Source of the DNA: Theileria orientalis strain Shintoku
Lineage: Eukaryota > Apicomplexa > Aconoidasida > Piroplasmida > Theileriidae
DNA: 64,000 nt
Direction: 5' to 3'
NCBI RefSeq assembly: GCF_000740895.1
Contig: NC_025262.1
Location: 984,001 to 1,048,000, forward strand
In this document: one piece after another, positions 55,364-64,000 of the stretch
Layout: each line of letters begins with the position of its first letter
Numbering within the stretch: position 1 is the first letter of the stretch
Position numbers and translations under genes: made by a program
Notes under the pieces: model-generated
Databases searched by the model: none
The model's input: only the letters and a program-made list of their open reading frames with translations
What the model was told of the DNA's origin: nothing

Positions 55364-55966
55364 TTATGATGCTGGTGCTTTTGCATCAGGCAATGCCTTT
55401 AAGCCAAGACCAGCATGAAATGCGAGATGATGTAACAATTCGTGTGCTGGCAGTGCGTTTACTCCCAAAAATTCTTTTTTCATCAAATCTACTACAGCTG
55501 CAACAAATGGTGCAAGACCCAAAACCTCTGCAGTAGCTGAGGCTCCTGCTGCGAATTTCAGGAAAGCGTGTGCAGCACCACCGAGTGCGGTTAGGAGTTC
55601 AAGGTGAACAAACTTTACATCATCGGCCTTTCCAAAGAAGTGGAAGTCCAAAAGCAACTCTCCAGCGGCTCCCTCCCATACTTTATGAGATCCACAGACT
55701 AGTTTGTTTACCAATCCATGTACTGGCTTAACCCAGGTGAAGAAATGCTCACCATGTTTGACTGACTTGTGCAAGAAAACTCTTTCGGGAAGTGTACCGA
55801 GAGGGCATGAGGTTGCGGCTGCAGAACCAGTTTCCTTGTGGCGGCCGTAGAGTTTAAAACCCAGGTCTTTCAAATTAACTTCACCGACAGTGGCTGCTGC
55901 GCTACCAGCGGCTGCAGCGAATTTGGCAGACCAAAAAGCGAGAAAGGCCAATATAGCGAATTTCAT
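55364..55966 (-). CDS. Small secreted Ala-rich protein, paralog A, 200 aa
   Basis: A single exon begins MKFAILAFLAFWSAKFAAAA, a clear signal peptide probably cut after the Ala run. The mature part (about 180 aa) has two cysteines (SCPLGTLPE and LVCGSHK), a conserved centre (FTWVKPVHGLVN, GELLLDFHFFGK), amphipathic helical stretches rich in A, H, F and L, and a short polar tail (PDAKAPAS). No GPI-like or membrane C-terminus is evident, so it is probably secreted into the vacuole or host-cell side. I cannot name the family; it may be one of the piroplasm small secreted or piroplasm-stage proteins. Its neighbour at 57373 is a paralog. A perfect 8+8 palindrome lies 52 bp upstream of the start codon. 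Confidence 0.85.
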   Translation of the reverse strand: MKFAILAFLAFWSAKFAAAAGSAAATVGEVNLKDLGFKLYGRHKETGSAAATSCPLGTLPERVFLHKSVKHGEHFFTWVKPVHGLVNKLVCGSHKVWEGAAGELLLDFHFFGKADDVKFVHLELLTALGGAAHAFLKFAAGASATAEVLGLAPFVAAVVDLMKKEFLGVNALPAHELLHHLAFHAGLGLKALPDAKAPAS

Positions 55967-56017
55967 TGTATTCGATGTAATGTCTACTTAATAGTGAATT
56001 ATAAAAACTGTCTGCTC

Positions 56018-56041
56018 AATCCCCAGTGCCCGATGGGGATT
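56018..56041. promoter_or_regulatory. Conserved palindrome upstream of paralog A
   Basis: AATCCCCA - 8 nt - TGGGGATT, a perfect inverted repeat, 52 bp from the ATG. It is preserved in both arms at 57988-58011 upstream of paralog B. Confidence 0.6.
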
Positions 56042-56699
56042 TAAGTAGTTGGTATACCCCTAACATATATACCAACTCGATGACACCTCTCTTCACACAT
56101 TGACTTCTGATTCACCGTTATTTCACAGATTGAGTTGTTTGTTATTGAATGACTTCGTTTGACCATAATATAGACCCATAATAACATCCATTATAACCTT
56201 AAAGTTCCCAGTTCTTTCTTCATTATGTCTGATTGTCAACAAGTTGAATGAGATTAACCATTCTTTTTCAATAGTTGAACATGTTCTACTTATGAACAAT
56301 AGTATTCATTTATTCAATATATATGGACACACTCAATTTGGTTCCATTTCAACCATGTTGGTTAATAAAACATATTGCACGTTACCTATCAACCATTAGT
56401 ACTACATATATACACTTATGTGTACATTGATATTCAGATGTCGTCCACTTGTTTATACACATTCGTAACAACCAATAAATATAAGATATATAATATATGT
56501 ATAGAGGTGTATATATGTAATTTTAATTAAAAATTATGAAAAATTAAAATTAAATAATTTATTTATAACAATTTTGAATATATAACTACATTCAATGTGT
56601 TGACTATGTAATAATAGTACAACCCAACTGATTGTTGATATTCCCAAAAAAAGTGATAACAAGTAGACTGAAATTAATAAAAAATATAGTACATTAAAT

Positions 56700-57255
56700 A
56701 TATGAATTCGTAGACTATAGAAGATTGTAATGCGATGTGAAATGGGTTATGTTGATGTAGTGTGTACAACAGTAACATGTCTATAAGGATGAATGTGAAA
56801 TGATCACTGGGGTTCGATGTAATTAGTTTCATTTGATTTTGATAATAATGAACACTGTTTATTGTTTTAAAGATTTATCCAAAGAGTTTGTAATTGAGTA
56901 AAATAAATAACTCACTGTTATATAATGTTTCATCAGTATCTTTATAAGATCTTTTTTTAAATCAACTATTGTATAGTTATTGTGATTGAACACATAATAA
57001 TCATATTTGGTTATAATTTAAGATATAAGTGAATTATATTGAAAATCGAATACAACAGACAGTATCATAGTAAAGAATACAACAAAATAATCTTTCACAA
57101 ACACATCCCTTTTTTTCTAGACGTGGTAACGATTTACAATCTGGACACTAACAAAATTGCTGTCACAATGAAAACACATATGCAATTAACACTAACCACT
57201 AGTCAAAGATTGACCCATAGACCAACATATGTTAAATAAATAATCATGTAATGTA
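56700..57255. other. Unique spacer between duplicated units
   Basis: About 560 bp of AT-rich sequence with no match to either unit by eye. A 66-codon frame at 57039-57239 lacks an ATG at its first codon and has spacer-like composition. Confidence 0.5.
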
Positions 57256-57372
57256 AAGGACTTTATATTATTCGACAAGCGGCGTAGTAAACAAAAGTCC
57301 CAGATTGTTTATTACTGATTTATTCACATTTTTTCATTGTTCTGTTATTCTAATAGTTTGCTAATCATTTGT

Positions 57373-57936
57373 TTATGCTGGCAATGCCTTTAAGCCGAGA
57401 CCCAAATGGAAAGCTAGATCGTGTAACAATGCGTGTGCTGCCAGTCTCTTTACACCTAAAAATTCTTTTTTAAATAACCCAGCAACAGCTACAACAAATG
57501 GTGCAAGACCCATAACCTCTGCCTTAGCTGCTGCGTCAGCTGCAAATTTAAGGAAAACGTGTGCAACACCACCTAGTGCCGTGAGATGTTCAAGGTGAAC
57601 ATACTTGACAGCATCGGTCTTTCCGAAGAAGTGGAAGTCCAAAAGCAATTCTCCTTCAGCTCCTTTCCAAACGGCACGAGAGTCGCAAACGACCTCGTTT
57701 ACCAATCCATGGACTGGTTTGACCCAGGTAAAGTGGTGTCCATCATGATCAAATGTCGTGTGTAAAAACACTCCTTCAGGAAGGGTACCAAGAGGACATT
57801 TCGATTTGTCTGTGTGTCCTTCTAATGAAACAAAACCTAATGGTTTCAAATCAAGTTTACCAGCGGCTGCTGCATTTGCAGCTGCAGCGAGTTTGGCAGA
57901 CCAAAAAGCGAGAAAGGCCAATATAGCGAATTTCAT
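57373..57936 (-). CDS. Small secreted Ala-rich protein, paralog B, 187 aa
   Basis: A single exon. The signal peptide differs from paralog A by one residue (MKFAILAFLAFWSAKLAAAA). The mature region aligns along its whole length with A, roughly 60-65% identical by eye. Shared blocks are CPLGTLPE, FTWVKPVHGLVN, GELLLDFHFFGK, LTALGG and KKEFLGV; both cysteines are kept. Differences cluster after the signal peptide (a shorter segment before CPLGT), around FDHDGHH and at the C-terminus, which lacks A's extra nine residues. Codon use and flanks match A, so both copies look intact and expressible. The function is unknown; diversifying paralogs with a shared secretion signal are typical of parasite proteins exposed to the host. 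Confidence 0.85.
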   Translation of the reverse strand: MKFAILAFLAFWSAKLAAAANAAAAGKLDLKPLGFVSLEGHTDKSKCPLGTLPEGVFLHTTFDHDGHHFTWVKPVHGLVNEVVCDSRAVWKGAEGELLLDFHFFGKTDAVKYVHLEHLTALGGVAHVFLKFAADAAAKAEVMGLAPFVVAVAGLFKKEFLGVKRLAAHALLHDLAFHLGLGLKALPA

Positions 57937-57987
57937 TGTATTCGATGTAATGTCTACTTAATAGTGAATTATAATAACTGCTTAATC

Positions 57988-58011
57988 AATCCCCAGTACC
58001 CGATGGGGATT
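57988..58011. promoter_or_regulatory. Conserved palindrome upstream of paralog B
   Basis: The same AATCCCCA - 8 nt - TGGGGATT inverted repeat as in copy A, one base different in the spacer, again 52 bp from the ATG. Confidence 0.6.
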
Positions 58012-58678
58012 TAAGTAGTTGGTATACCCCTTACATCGACTCCGACCTACACCCACCTTTCATCACACATTGACTTCTGATTCACCGTTATTTCACAGAT
58101 TGAGTTGTTTGTTATTGAATGACTTCGTTTCCCATAATATTGACCCAGTATAACATCCAATTTAAACTCATAGTTCAGAGTTTATTCATCATCACGTCTG
58201 ATTGCCAACAAGTTGAATGAGATAAACCCTGTTTTTTCAATAGTTGAACATGTTCTATTAAGTAGCCAAAGTATTGATTTAACAAATATATATGGGCACA
58301 CTCAATTTGGTTCCATCTCAACCATGTTGGTTCCTAAAACATATTGTACGTTTCCTATTAACCATTCTTGTTGCATCTATACACTTATGTGTACATTGAT
58401 ATTCAGATGTCGTCCACTTGTTTATACACATTCGTAACAACCAATAAATATAAGATATATAATATATGTATAGAGGTGTATATATGTAATTTTAATTAAA
58501 AATTATGAAAAATTCATATTAAATAGTTTATTTATAACAATTTTGAATATATAACTACATTCAATGTGTTGACGATGTAATATTAGTACAGCCCAACTGA
58601 TTGTTGATAATCCCAAAAAAAGTAATAACAAGTATACTGAAATTAATAAAAAATATAGTACATTAAATCGCTTTTATA

Positions 58679-61600
58679 TCAGGAAATTGCTGAAGTGTAC
58701 TCCATTAGTCTTTTGTAATTCATACTGTTTGAGAGCTTCTGCTCCTTAGCAAGCGCCAGAGACCTGTTGTGAATTTCAATGACTATATCCGGCACCCTCT
58801 TGAAGCCGGCGAGTTCACGAATATGTTCTCTTTCGACCTTGTCGACAGCGGAATCACGCGTTTTGACTCCTACTAAACTGCGATAATCAAATCCGTCCCC
58901 CAGTTCCTCGTGCTCTCGTGCAGTTGGCTGAGTCTCCGGATGCACTTCTTCCCCTAACTTCCTCTTCTGTCTCTGTTTACGTGGCTGTTTGGGCTGTTTT
59001 CCTGCCGTTTGTTTTGACGTTTTTGCCCCTTCGACTAACTTTTTGGTTTGATGCACACCATAACGGTCAGTTGGTCGTTCACCATCATTTTCTGCTAGTT
59101 TAGCTTCAAATGAATCATTGTAATCAACACTGGCATCATCACCGCCTTCATTCTCGTTATCTAGTTCTTCTGCATCGCCGAGTTGTGACTTCTTGAGCTT
59201 CTTCTTTCTCTTGCTTTCCTTCACAGTTCGCTTACCCTGAACCTTCTTAACTTTATCCAATTTCTTTCTGAACCCTGACAGACTTTCCTGATCGCCCTTA
59301 TCGTCTTTATCGGCACCATGATCTTTATCAAAGTCCCTGTTATCATACTCATCACCTTTGTCAACATCGATGCTCCTACTTACACCGCGTCTGGGCGTCT
59401 TTTTCTTGCTAAAATCCATGCCTGAGTAGTCAAAGGTGTGTTCTTGTGCTTCGTTGTCATATTTGGCCATGTTTTCTTCAAAATCTGGCTCCTCCACCTC
59501 ATTGTCGTGGCCCATAGTCTGCTCCTGCTGTCTGCTCAATATGTCTATCAGCTGAAGCTTAGACAGTTTGTGGAGCGACTTGATGATGTTTAGACGGTTC
59601 TTCACTATTTCGGGGTTTACCTTGTTGTCAACCAGCTTTATTATGTTATTCTTCACCTCTATGTTGCAGTATTTCAACAGCTTCCTCATCAGCAACTCTC
59701 TCGATACGTTCAGCTTTTCAAACTTAACGTCAACATCCATGCCATAGTCTCCCTCACTTGCATCCGAAACCTTCAACTCATCTTGATGCATGTTGCTGAA
59801 TGAGTAGTACCTTACGTAGTCGCTCTTATCTGAGTTACTTATGATATCGAAGCACACGTCCAGCAACTCGTTGATCTTCTTCCTTTCCTCTTCCAGGATC
59901 AACTCATATCTCCTCTGTTTATCAACCTTTTGTTCCAGTACTGTTTGGTGTTCCCTTACAGGTGGTTGCTGTAGGTCCGGTAAAGTTGGTTGTTGTTGTT
60001 CCAGTACAGGTGGTTGTTGTTCCTCATATGGTTGCTCTAACACAGGTTGCTCAGGTACAGTTGGTTGTTGTTGCTCAGGTACTTGTTGCTGCTGTGGCTC
60101 AACTTCGGGTACTAGGGTGCCGTCAACCTCTGCAGAGACTTTAGGCGGCTCCCCCTCATCGAACAGGTCGTCATCATTCTCAAAGTCGTACAGCGAACTC
60201 AGATCTATCAAAAGCTTTATTATGTCCTTGCTGGTCACGTTGTGGACGTCCACCACCTCCTCCCACTCCTGATCAGCCTCTGCAGCCTCCACTTCATTCT
60301 CCTCGGCCTTGGGCAAGAAGGGGCTTTCGACGAACTCCCTTAGCGCCTCCAGCTTAGGTTCTAGTCCTTCGACTCCCTTGAGGACATTGGTCGCCTCCTC
60401 CACGTTCAGGTGCGCCAGGAGTTTCTCGTAGTGGCCACTTCGCTTCAGCTCCTCAGTGAGCTGAATTGGCTCTATCACCTCCACTTCTAACCCACTCAGC
60501 TTATACATTTCCGCGCTTTCCAGCAGGTTTTCGTGCATCTCCCTCATGACGTCCAGGGCGTCGTCTTTGTGTTCGGCGTAAAAGCGTGCCATGACTCTAA
60601 TCAACGACTCCTTATCGTACTTGGCGCCGCCACTCGCGCCCTTTCTGGTATGCTTGCTAACCTCTTCTACGCCGTCCTGTACTCCGCCAGGCCCAGTACC
60701 GCTTCCTACGCCAGCACCTGCATTCGTCTCAAGGAGCTCATCCAGGTGCCTTTGCAGCTGCTTCGCCGGTATGTTCAGCAGGTCCGAGAGGTACTTGACC
60801 ACGCCCTCGTTCATGTACTTGAACCTGTTGTAGTACTGCAGCAGCAGCTGGTCGTCGATCTTCGCCTTCCTCTCCACCTTCTGCTCCTCCTTGCTTATGC
60901 TCAGGTTCGCCATGATGTCGACGATGTCCTCCTGGTCCTGGTCCATGACGCCCTGCACTATTGGACAGTTCAGGTAGTCGTTGCTTTCTATCGGGTCGAT
61001 GTAGAACTTGCTGTTTATGTTATAGTTCACTCGACTCGTCGATGCTGACACTGTCGCCACGTTCTTGTTTAGGAAGAGCTCCAGCAGCATCACCTTGTTG
61101 TCCTCCAGCAGCCACTTGTCCATAAAGCTTTCAACTATTTCCATGAAAAGTGCGTTTTCCGTCTTCGCGCCTGCGGCCTGCTCCTTCCTCATTCCGAACC
61201 TGGTCCCCAAGTTGAGCCCCCGGGACGTGTTCACCGTCGGCACCGAGTTGTTAAGGTGCGAGTTGATCAGCAGGAAGTACTTAAAGTCGTACAGGAGTGC
61301 CCTCGGCACCTTGTCCAGGTACGCCAGCAGCACATCCTTCCCCCTGCTGTTCCTGCTCAACAGCAGCAGCATTGCGTTGTGCACTATTCTTCCGTTCCTC
61401 AGTATGTCGTTCCTCACGAAGTTGTTGTTCTTGCAGTTGTAGATGTTCCTCTCGTCCACGCGCACCAGCTTCTTCCTTCCCTTCGGGTCCCACGTGTCCT
61501 CCTCGCGGTCCTCGTCCTCCTCGTCCCAGAATTCGTCGTCCAGGTCCTTTCCCAGCAGACGCTCGTTGCTGCTGTATCCTGTGATAGGCACGAACTCGAT

Positions 61601-64000
61601 CGCGCCTATCTTCAGCGCCAGCTTCTCCAGCAGCAGCACCAGTCTCAGCGACGACACGAAGAGCACTCTGTTGTAGGACATCTTAAAGTTTTTCAGGAGG
61701 TTGAACATCATCAGCCTGATGTTATTCTTTATGTACTCGACGAAGAACTCCTTGCAGATGTTGTTTATGTACTCCTCCTCCATCTCCGCCTGCTCCTTGT
61801 CCCGCTTCGGGTCACTGCCACCACTTCCTTCTCCCCCGTCTCCATCCACATTCCCGTTCGCAACTCCGCCATCATCCTTGGATCCACTGGTCTCCTTTCC
61901 GCTCAGACTCGCGCTCGTGTGAAACGACTGGATGAACGACAATTCCGTGTGTGCGTTCTGAATCAGCTGTATTATGACCTGGTTGTTCTGGTAGTTGAGT
62001 TTCTTCACCAGCTGATTCAGGTACGTCAGCAGCAGCTTAGTGAAGATGTTGTCCTCTCCTATGTACCTCTTGATTGCCAGGAAGAGCAGTGACGTCGGCA
62101 TCGTCTTCGGCGCTTTCTTAGCGCTGTGCTTCACGTACACCATCGAGTAGTACCTTATTACGAACGACTTGATGTTGAAGAGTATCAGCCTGTCGTACGG
62201 CTCGTAGTACTCCTCGTCCACCTCCCTGTTGATGTCGTAGCAGCACACCAGCAGCATAAGCACCAACTCGTAGTCCACCTCCTTCTTCTCTGCGACCACC
62301 TCTCCTTCTCTCGCCGTGTTATTCGAGAAGGATATGTGCTCCAGGCTGCTGTTTATTCCTATCAGCAGGTTCAGCTCATTCTGCAGACTCTCCTTGTCCT
62401 TCTCCTCCCTCGTCGCCTCGTTACTTCCTCCCGTCGTGTGCGAGTACTTAAAGGTGTAGTGGTAGTTATTCTTCTGGTTATAGTTTGCGCTCCTTACGTT
62501 GTAGCTGAACACTCTGTCGTTGAACTTATTGTACAATTTTGGGTTCATTCTGTACATTTCTATCAGGTAACTTCTTTCCATCCTATCTCTCTCCTCCAGC
62601 AGCTGATCTCTGCTTTTATAGTTGTTAACTCCTTGTTGCTGGTGGCCGTTCCTATTTCCGCTGCCGTTGACTCGATTCGTGCTACTTCCAGTATCTCTTG
62701 AGCTGCTACTACTGCCACCTCCTTCCTTAGAATCTCTTTCGCCGTGCGCCTTATCTTCTCCCTTTACTCCTTTTACTTCCCCTAGTAAACTCGTGACGTT
62801 AATTCCTGACAGGATGTTGTACACTATCCTCACGTATTGCCACAGCATGTTCCTCTCCAGCTGTGTAAGGTAACTCGGGTAGTATTCGTAGTCCCCCTTT
62901 TCCTCGTGCTGCTGCTCCGGGACTGCGTTTTCATCCGTCTTTGAGGCTCCTGGGTCCACCGTCTGATCCGGTACGTACGTCACTGGCACGATTGCCTTCC
63001 TTATTGTTCTGAAGAACATCAGCAGCTCCTGCCTTATCAGCGTCAGTATTCCCAGTTCGTTGAATATGTACAGCATGCCCATGTTCGACTTGATCGTCAG
63101 CACTTGCGAGATCAGTATTCTCACCGTCTGCATGTGGAACTCCGACTTCGTCCTCGTTGCGTCCACTCTCTTATTCACTTCGTTTATGTTCGTCGTCACG
63201 TCGTACAACTCTCTTCTTATCTGCTTTATTCTCTTCTTCTTTGCCATTGCTGCATTTCTAACCTCTTGTGCCAGTTCTCTGTCCTTTCTCAGTCTGTTCA
63301 GCTCTGATCGGTCTTCCTCCTCCTCCAGCTGCTCCACTTCCTTTATCAGGTTATCTCGCTCCGTCGACAGACTCTGCTGCAGCTCCTTCATGCTATTCAG
63401 CTCTTCCAGGTCCTCCTTACTTATGTATCCGTTCTGCTTAAAGTGCTCCAACTTAAGCCTGAACTCTCCTATGATCGACCATATCTCACTGCTTTCCATC
63501 GCGCTGCGCAGTGTATTCAGCCCTTTTATGTAACTGTCTATTACTCTCGTTCTATATTTCAACTCAATCTTCACGTTGCTGTTCTTCTCCTCGTCGCCTT
63601 TGAAACTTCTGTTCGGCGCGTCCTGAGAATCCTTGCCCAGCGACTGCAGCAGCTGCAGGTTAATCACCTTATATATGCTCTGTGCAGTCATCCAGTAGTT
63701 GTACCAGTTCTCCGATGGCGGCTGCGTTATCTGGTAGAAGAAGTATATCAGCTCATTTACCAGCTGATCCACGTCTATCGCCTCACTCACCGAGCCTCTG
63801 TTCAGCACTGAGCACAGCGGCAGGATGAATGAGGACATAAAATTGTGCGAAAAGATGTATATCGACGCGCACCTCGGGTATTTGTACAGCGGCACTCCCT
63901 CCATCTCCTCGTAGTCTCCTCTCCTTTCCCTATGCAGGAGCGTGTTTATGTCCCTCAAATTCGCCACTGCTTCTGAGTCTATTGTCACCAGCACGTTCTC
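58679..64000 (-). CDS. Very large charged protein, partial (N-terminus beyond window), more than 1,773 aa; possible Timeless/Tof1-like
   Basis: The frame is open to the right edge and ends with TGA-side stop at 58679. From the N-terminal side, a helical region includes FFYQITQPPSENW, then a strong coiled coil (LSTERDNLIKEVEQLEEEED...) and long helical segments split by polar loops. There is DQEDIVDIMANLSISKEEQ, later a Pro/Gln-rich repeat, and finally a Lys/Glu-rich tail with nuclear-localisation-like stretches (KGKRTVKESKRKKKLKK, KQPRKQRQKRK). No enzyme motif is visible. The order helical array, then D-I-V-D-I-M-A-N-L segment, then basic acidic tail loosely resembles the replication-fork factor Timeless/Tof1, but similarity by eye is weak. 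A nuclear protein is the safest statement. Confidence 0.7.
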   Translation of the reverse strand, partial: ENVLVTIDSEAVANLRDINTLLHRERRGDYEEMEGVPLYKYPRCASIYIFSHNFMSSFILPLCSVLNRGSVSEAIDVDQLVNELIYFFYQITQPPSENWYNYWMTAQSIYKVINLQLLQSLGKDSQDAPNRSFKGDEEKNSNVKIELKYRTRVIDSYIKGLNTLRSAMESSEIWSIIGEFRLKLEHFKQNGYISKEDLEELNSMKELQQSLSTERDNLIKEVEQLEEEEDRSELNRLRKDRELAQEVRNAAMAKKKRIKQIRRELYDVTTNINEVNKRVDATRTKSEFHMQTVRILISQVLTIKSNMGMLYIFNELGILTLIRQELLMFFRTIRKAIVPVTYVPDQTVDPGASKTDENAVPEQQHEEKGDYEYYPSYLTQLERNMLWQYVRIVYNILSGINVTSLLGEVKGVKGEDKAHGERDSKEGGGSSSSSRDTGSSTNRVNGSGNRNGHQQQGVNNYKSRDQLLEERDRMERSYLIEMYRMNPKLYNKFNDRVFSYNVRSANYNQKNNYHYTFKYSHTTGGSNEATREEKDKESLQNELNLLIGINSSLEHISFSNNTAREGEVVAEKKEVDYELVLMLLVCCYDINREVDEEYYEPYDRLILFNIKSFVIRYYSMVYVKHSAKKAPKTMPTSLLFLAIKRYIGEDNIFTKLLLTYLNQLVKKLNYQNNQVIIQLIQNAHTELSFIQSFHTSASLSGKETSGSKDDGGVANGNVDGDGGEGSGGSDPKRDKEQAEMEEEYINNICKEFFVEYIKNNIRLMMFNLLKNFKMSYNRVLFVSSLRLVLLLEKLALKIGAIEFVPITGYSSNERLLGKDLDDEFWDEEDEDREEDTWDPKGRKKLVRVDERNIYNCKNNNFVRNDILRNGRIVHNAMLLLLSRNSRGKDVLLAYLDKVPRALLYDFKYFLLINSHLNNSVPTVNTSRGLNLGTRFGMRKEQAAGAKTENALFMEIVESFMDKWLLEDNKVMLLELFLNKNVATVSASTSRVNYNINSKFYIDPIESNDYLNCPIVQGVMDQDQEDIVDIMANLSISKEEQKVERKAKIDDQLLLQYYNRFKYMNEGVVKYLSDLLNIPAKQLQRHLDELLETNAGAGVGSGTGPGGVQDGVEEVSKHTRKGASGGAKYDKESLIRVMARFYAEHKDDALDVMREMHENLLESAEMYKLSGLEVEVIEPIQLTEELKRSGHYEKLLAHLNVEEATNVLKGVEGLEPKLEALREFVESPFLPKAEENEVEAAEADQEWEEVVDVHNVTSKDIIKLLIDLSSLYDFENDDDLFDEGEPPKVSAEVDGTLVPEVEPQQQQVPEQQQPTVPEQPVLEQPYEEQQPPVLEQQQPTLPDLQQPPVREHQTVLEQKVDKQRRYELILEEERKKINELLDVCFDIISNSDKSDYVRYYSFSNMHQDELKVSDASEGDYGMDVDVKFEKLNVSRELLMRKLLKYCNIEVKNNIIKLVDNKVNPEIVKNRLNIIKSLHKLSKLQLIDILSRQQEQTMGHDNEVEEPDFEENMAKYDNEAQEHTFDYSGMDFSKKKTPRRGVSRSIDVDKGDEYDNRDFDKDHGADKDDKGDQESLSGFRKKLDKVKKVQGKRTVKESKRKKKLKKSQLGDAEELDNENEGGDDASVDYNDSFEAKLAENDGERPTDRYGVHQTKKLVEGAKTSKQTAGKQPKQPRKQRQKRKLGEEVHPETQPTAREHEELGDGFDYRSLVGVKTRDSAVDKVEREHIRELAGFKRVPDIVIEIHNRSLALAKEQKLSNSMNYKRLMEYTSAIS
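59935..60110 (-). repeat. Pro/Gln/Glu-rich coding repeat
   Basis: On the minus strand the large gene encodes imperfect VPEQQQP / VLEQQQPTLP / PVLEQPYEE units of about 7-13 residues; the plus-strand text shows repeated GGTTGTTGTTCCAGTACAGG-like units. Confidence 0.9.

Larger units (their letters stand above)
55262..56699 (-). repeat. Duplicated locus, copy A
   Basis: A unit of about 1.44 kb, in direct orientation with 57256-58668. Shared landmarks run from AAAGGACTTTATATTATTCG at the left to AAAAAATATAGTACATTAAA at the right, and enclose a whole secreted-protein gene with about 100 bp of 3' flank and about 730 bp of 5' flank. Confidence 0.93.
57256..58668 (-). repeat. Duplicated locus, copy B
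   Basis: A direct repeat of copy A. Its right boundary stops about 10 bp from the stop codon of the large gene at 58679, so this copy's far 5' flank also forms the immediate downstream sequence of that gene. Confidence 0.93.

Noticed and set aside
57039..57239. 66-codon frame in the spacer between the duplicated units
   Set aside because: No ATG at the first codon, spacer-like composition and no counterpart next to the other unit.
58213..58437. Plus-strand frame inside the duplicated 5' flank
   Set aside because: Its counterpart region in copy A (about 56240-56460) is interrupted, so the frame is not under coding constraint.

Overview
The window comes from a piroplasmid apicomplexan nucleus, most likely Theileria. 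Three things point there: compact genes split by many very small introns (about 30-36 nt, GT...AG), moderately GC-rich exons set in very AT-rich spacers, and a gene set typical of Theileria/Babesia. The overall base composition fits the T. orientalis group better than T. parva or T. annulata, but the species is an inference. All exon models were built by hand from splice-site and reading-frame consistency. No CRISPR, insertion sequence, tRNA or rRNA was found.

Layout. 1-8.5 kb: the 3' part of an RRP12-like ribosome export gene, then four unrecognised genes. 8.8-15.1 kb, all plus strand: lysyl-tRNA synthetase (11 exons), SmE (3 exons) and an RRP6/EXOSC10-like exosome nuclease. 15.7-20.6 kb: a coiled-coil protein convergent with MUS81, then a syntaxin-like SNARE. 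20.7-25.9 kb: a 22-exon gene of about 1,387 aa, possibly DCAF1/VprBP. 26.2-37.1 kb: a large alpha/beta-hydrolase-like protein, two small membrane proteins, an exportin-like karyopherin and BRF1 of TFIIIB. 37.8-47.1 kb: a P5A ATPase (Spf1/ATP13A1 type), an MFS transporter and UAP56/Sub2. 48-54.5 kb: a PITH-domain protein, ribosomal protein eL43, SEC61 gamma and an SLC6/SNF-like transporter. 55.3-58.7 kb: a tandem pair of small secreted proteins on duplicated 1.4-kb units. 58.7-64 kb: a very large charged protein running off the right edge, with weak Timeless/Tof1-like features.

Most genes are housekeeping: ribosome biogenesis (RRP12, RRP6, eL43), RNA processing and export (SmE, UAP56, exportin), translation (KRS), Pol III transcription (BRF1), DNA repair (MUS81, possibly Timeless), and ER insertion or quality control (SEC61G, P5A ATPase). 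The lineage-specific material is the secreted paralog pair, low-complexity insertions inside conserved proteins, and minisatellite-like repeats in the longer introns.

The items most worth following are a seven-fold Cys-Pro insertion in the P5A ATPase, the secreted paralogs whose signal peptide and flanks are far better conserved than the mature protein, and the palindrome 52 bp upstream of both their start codons.
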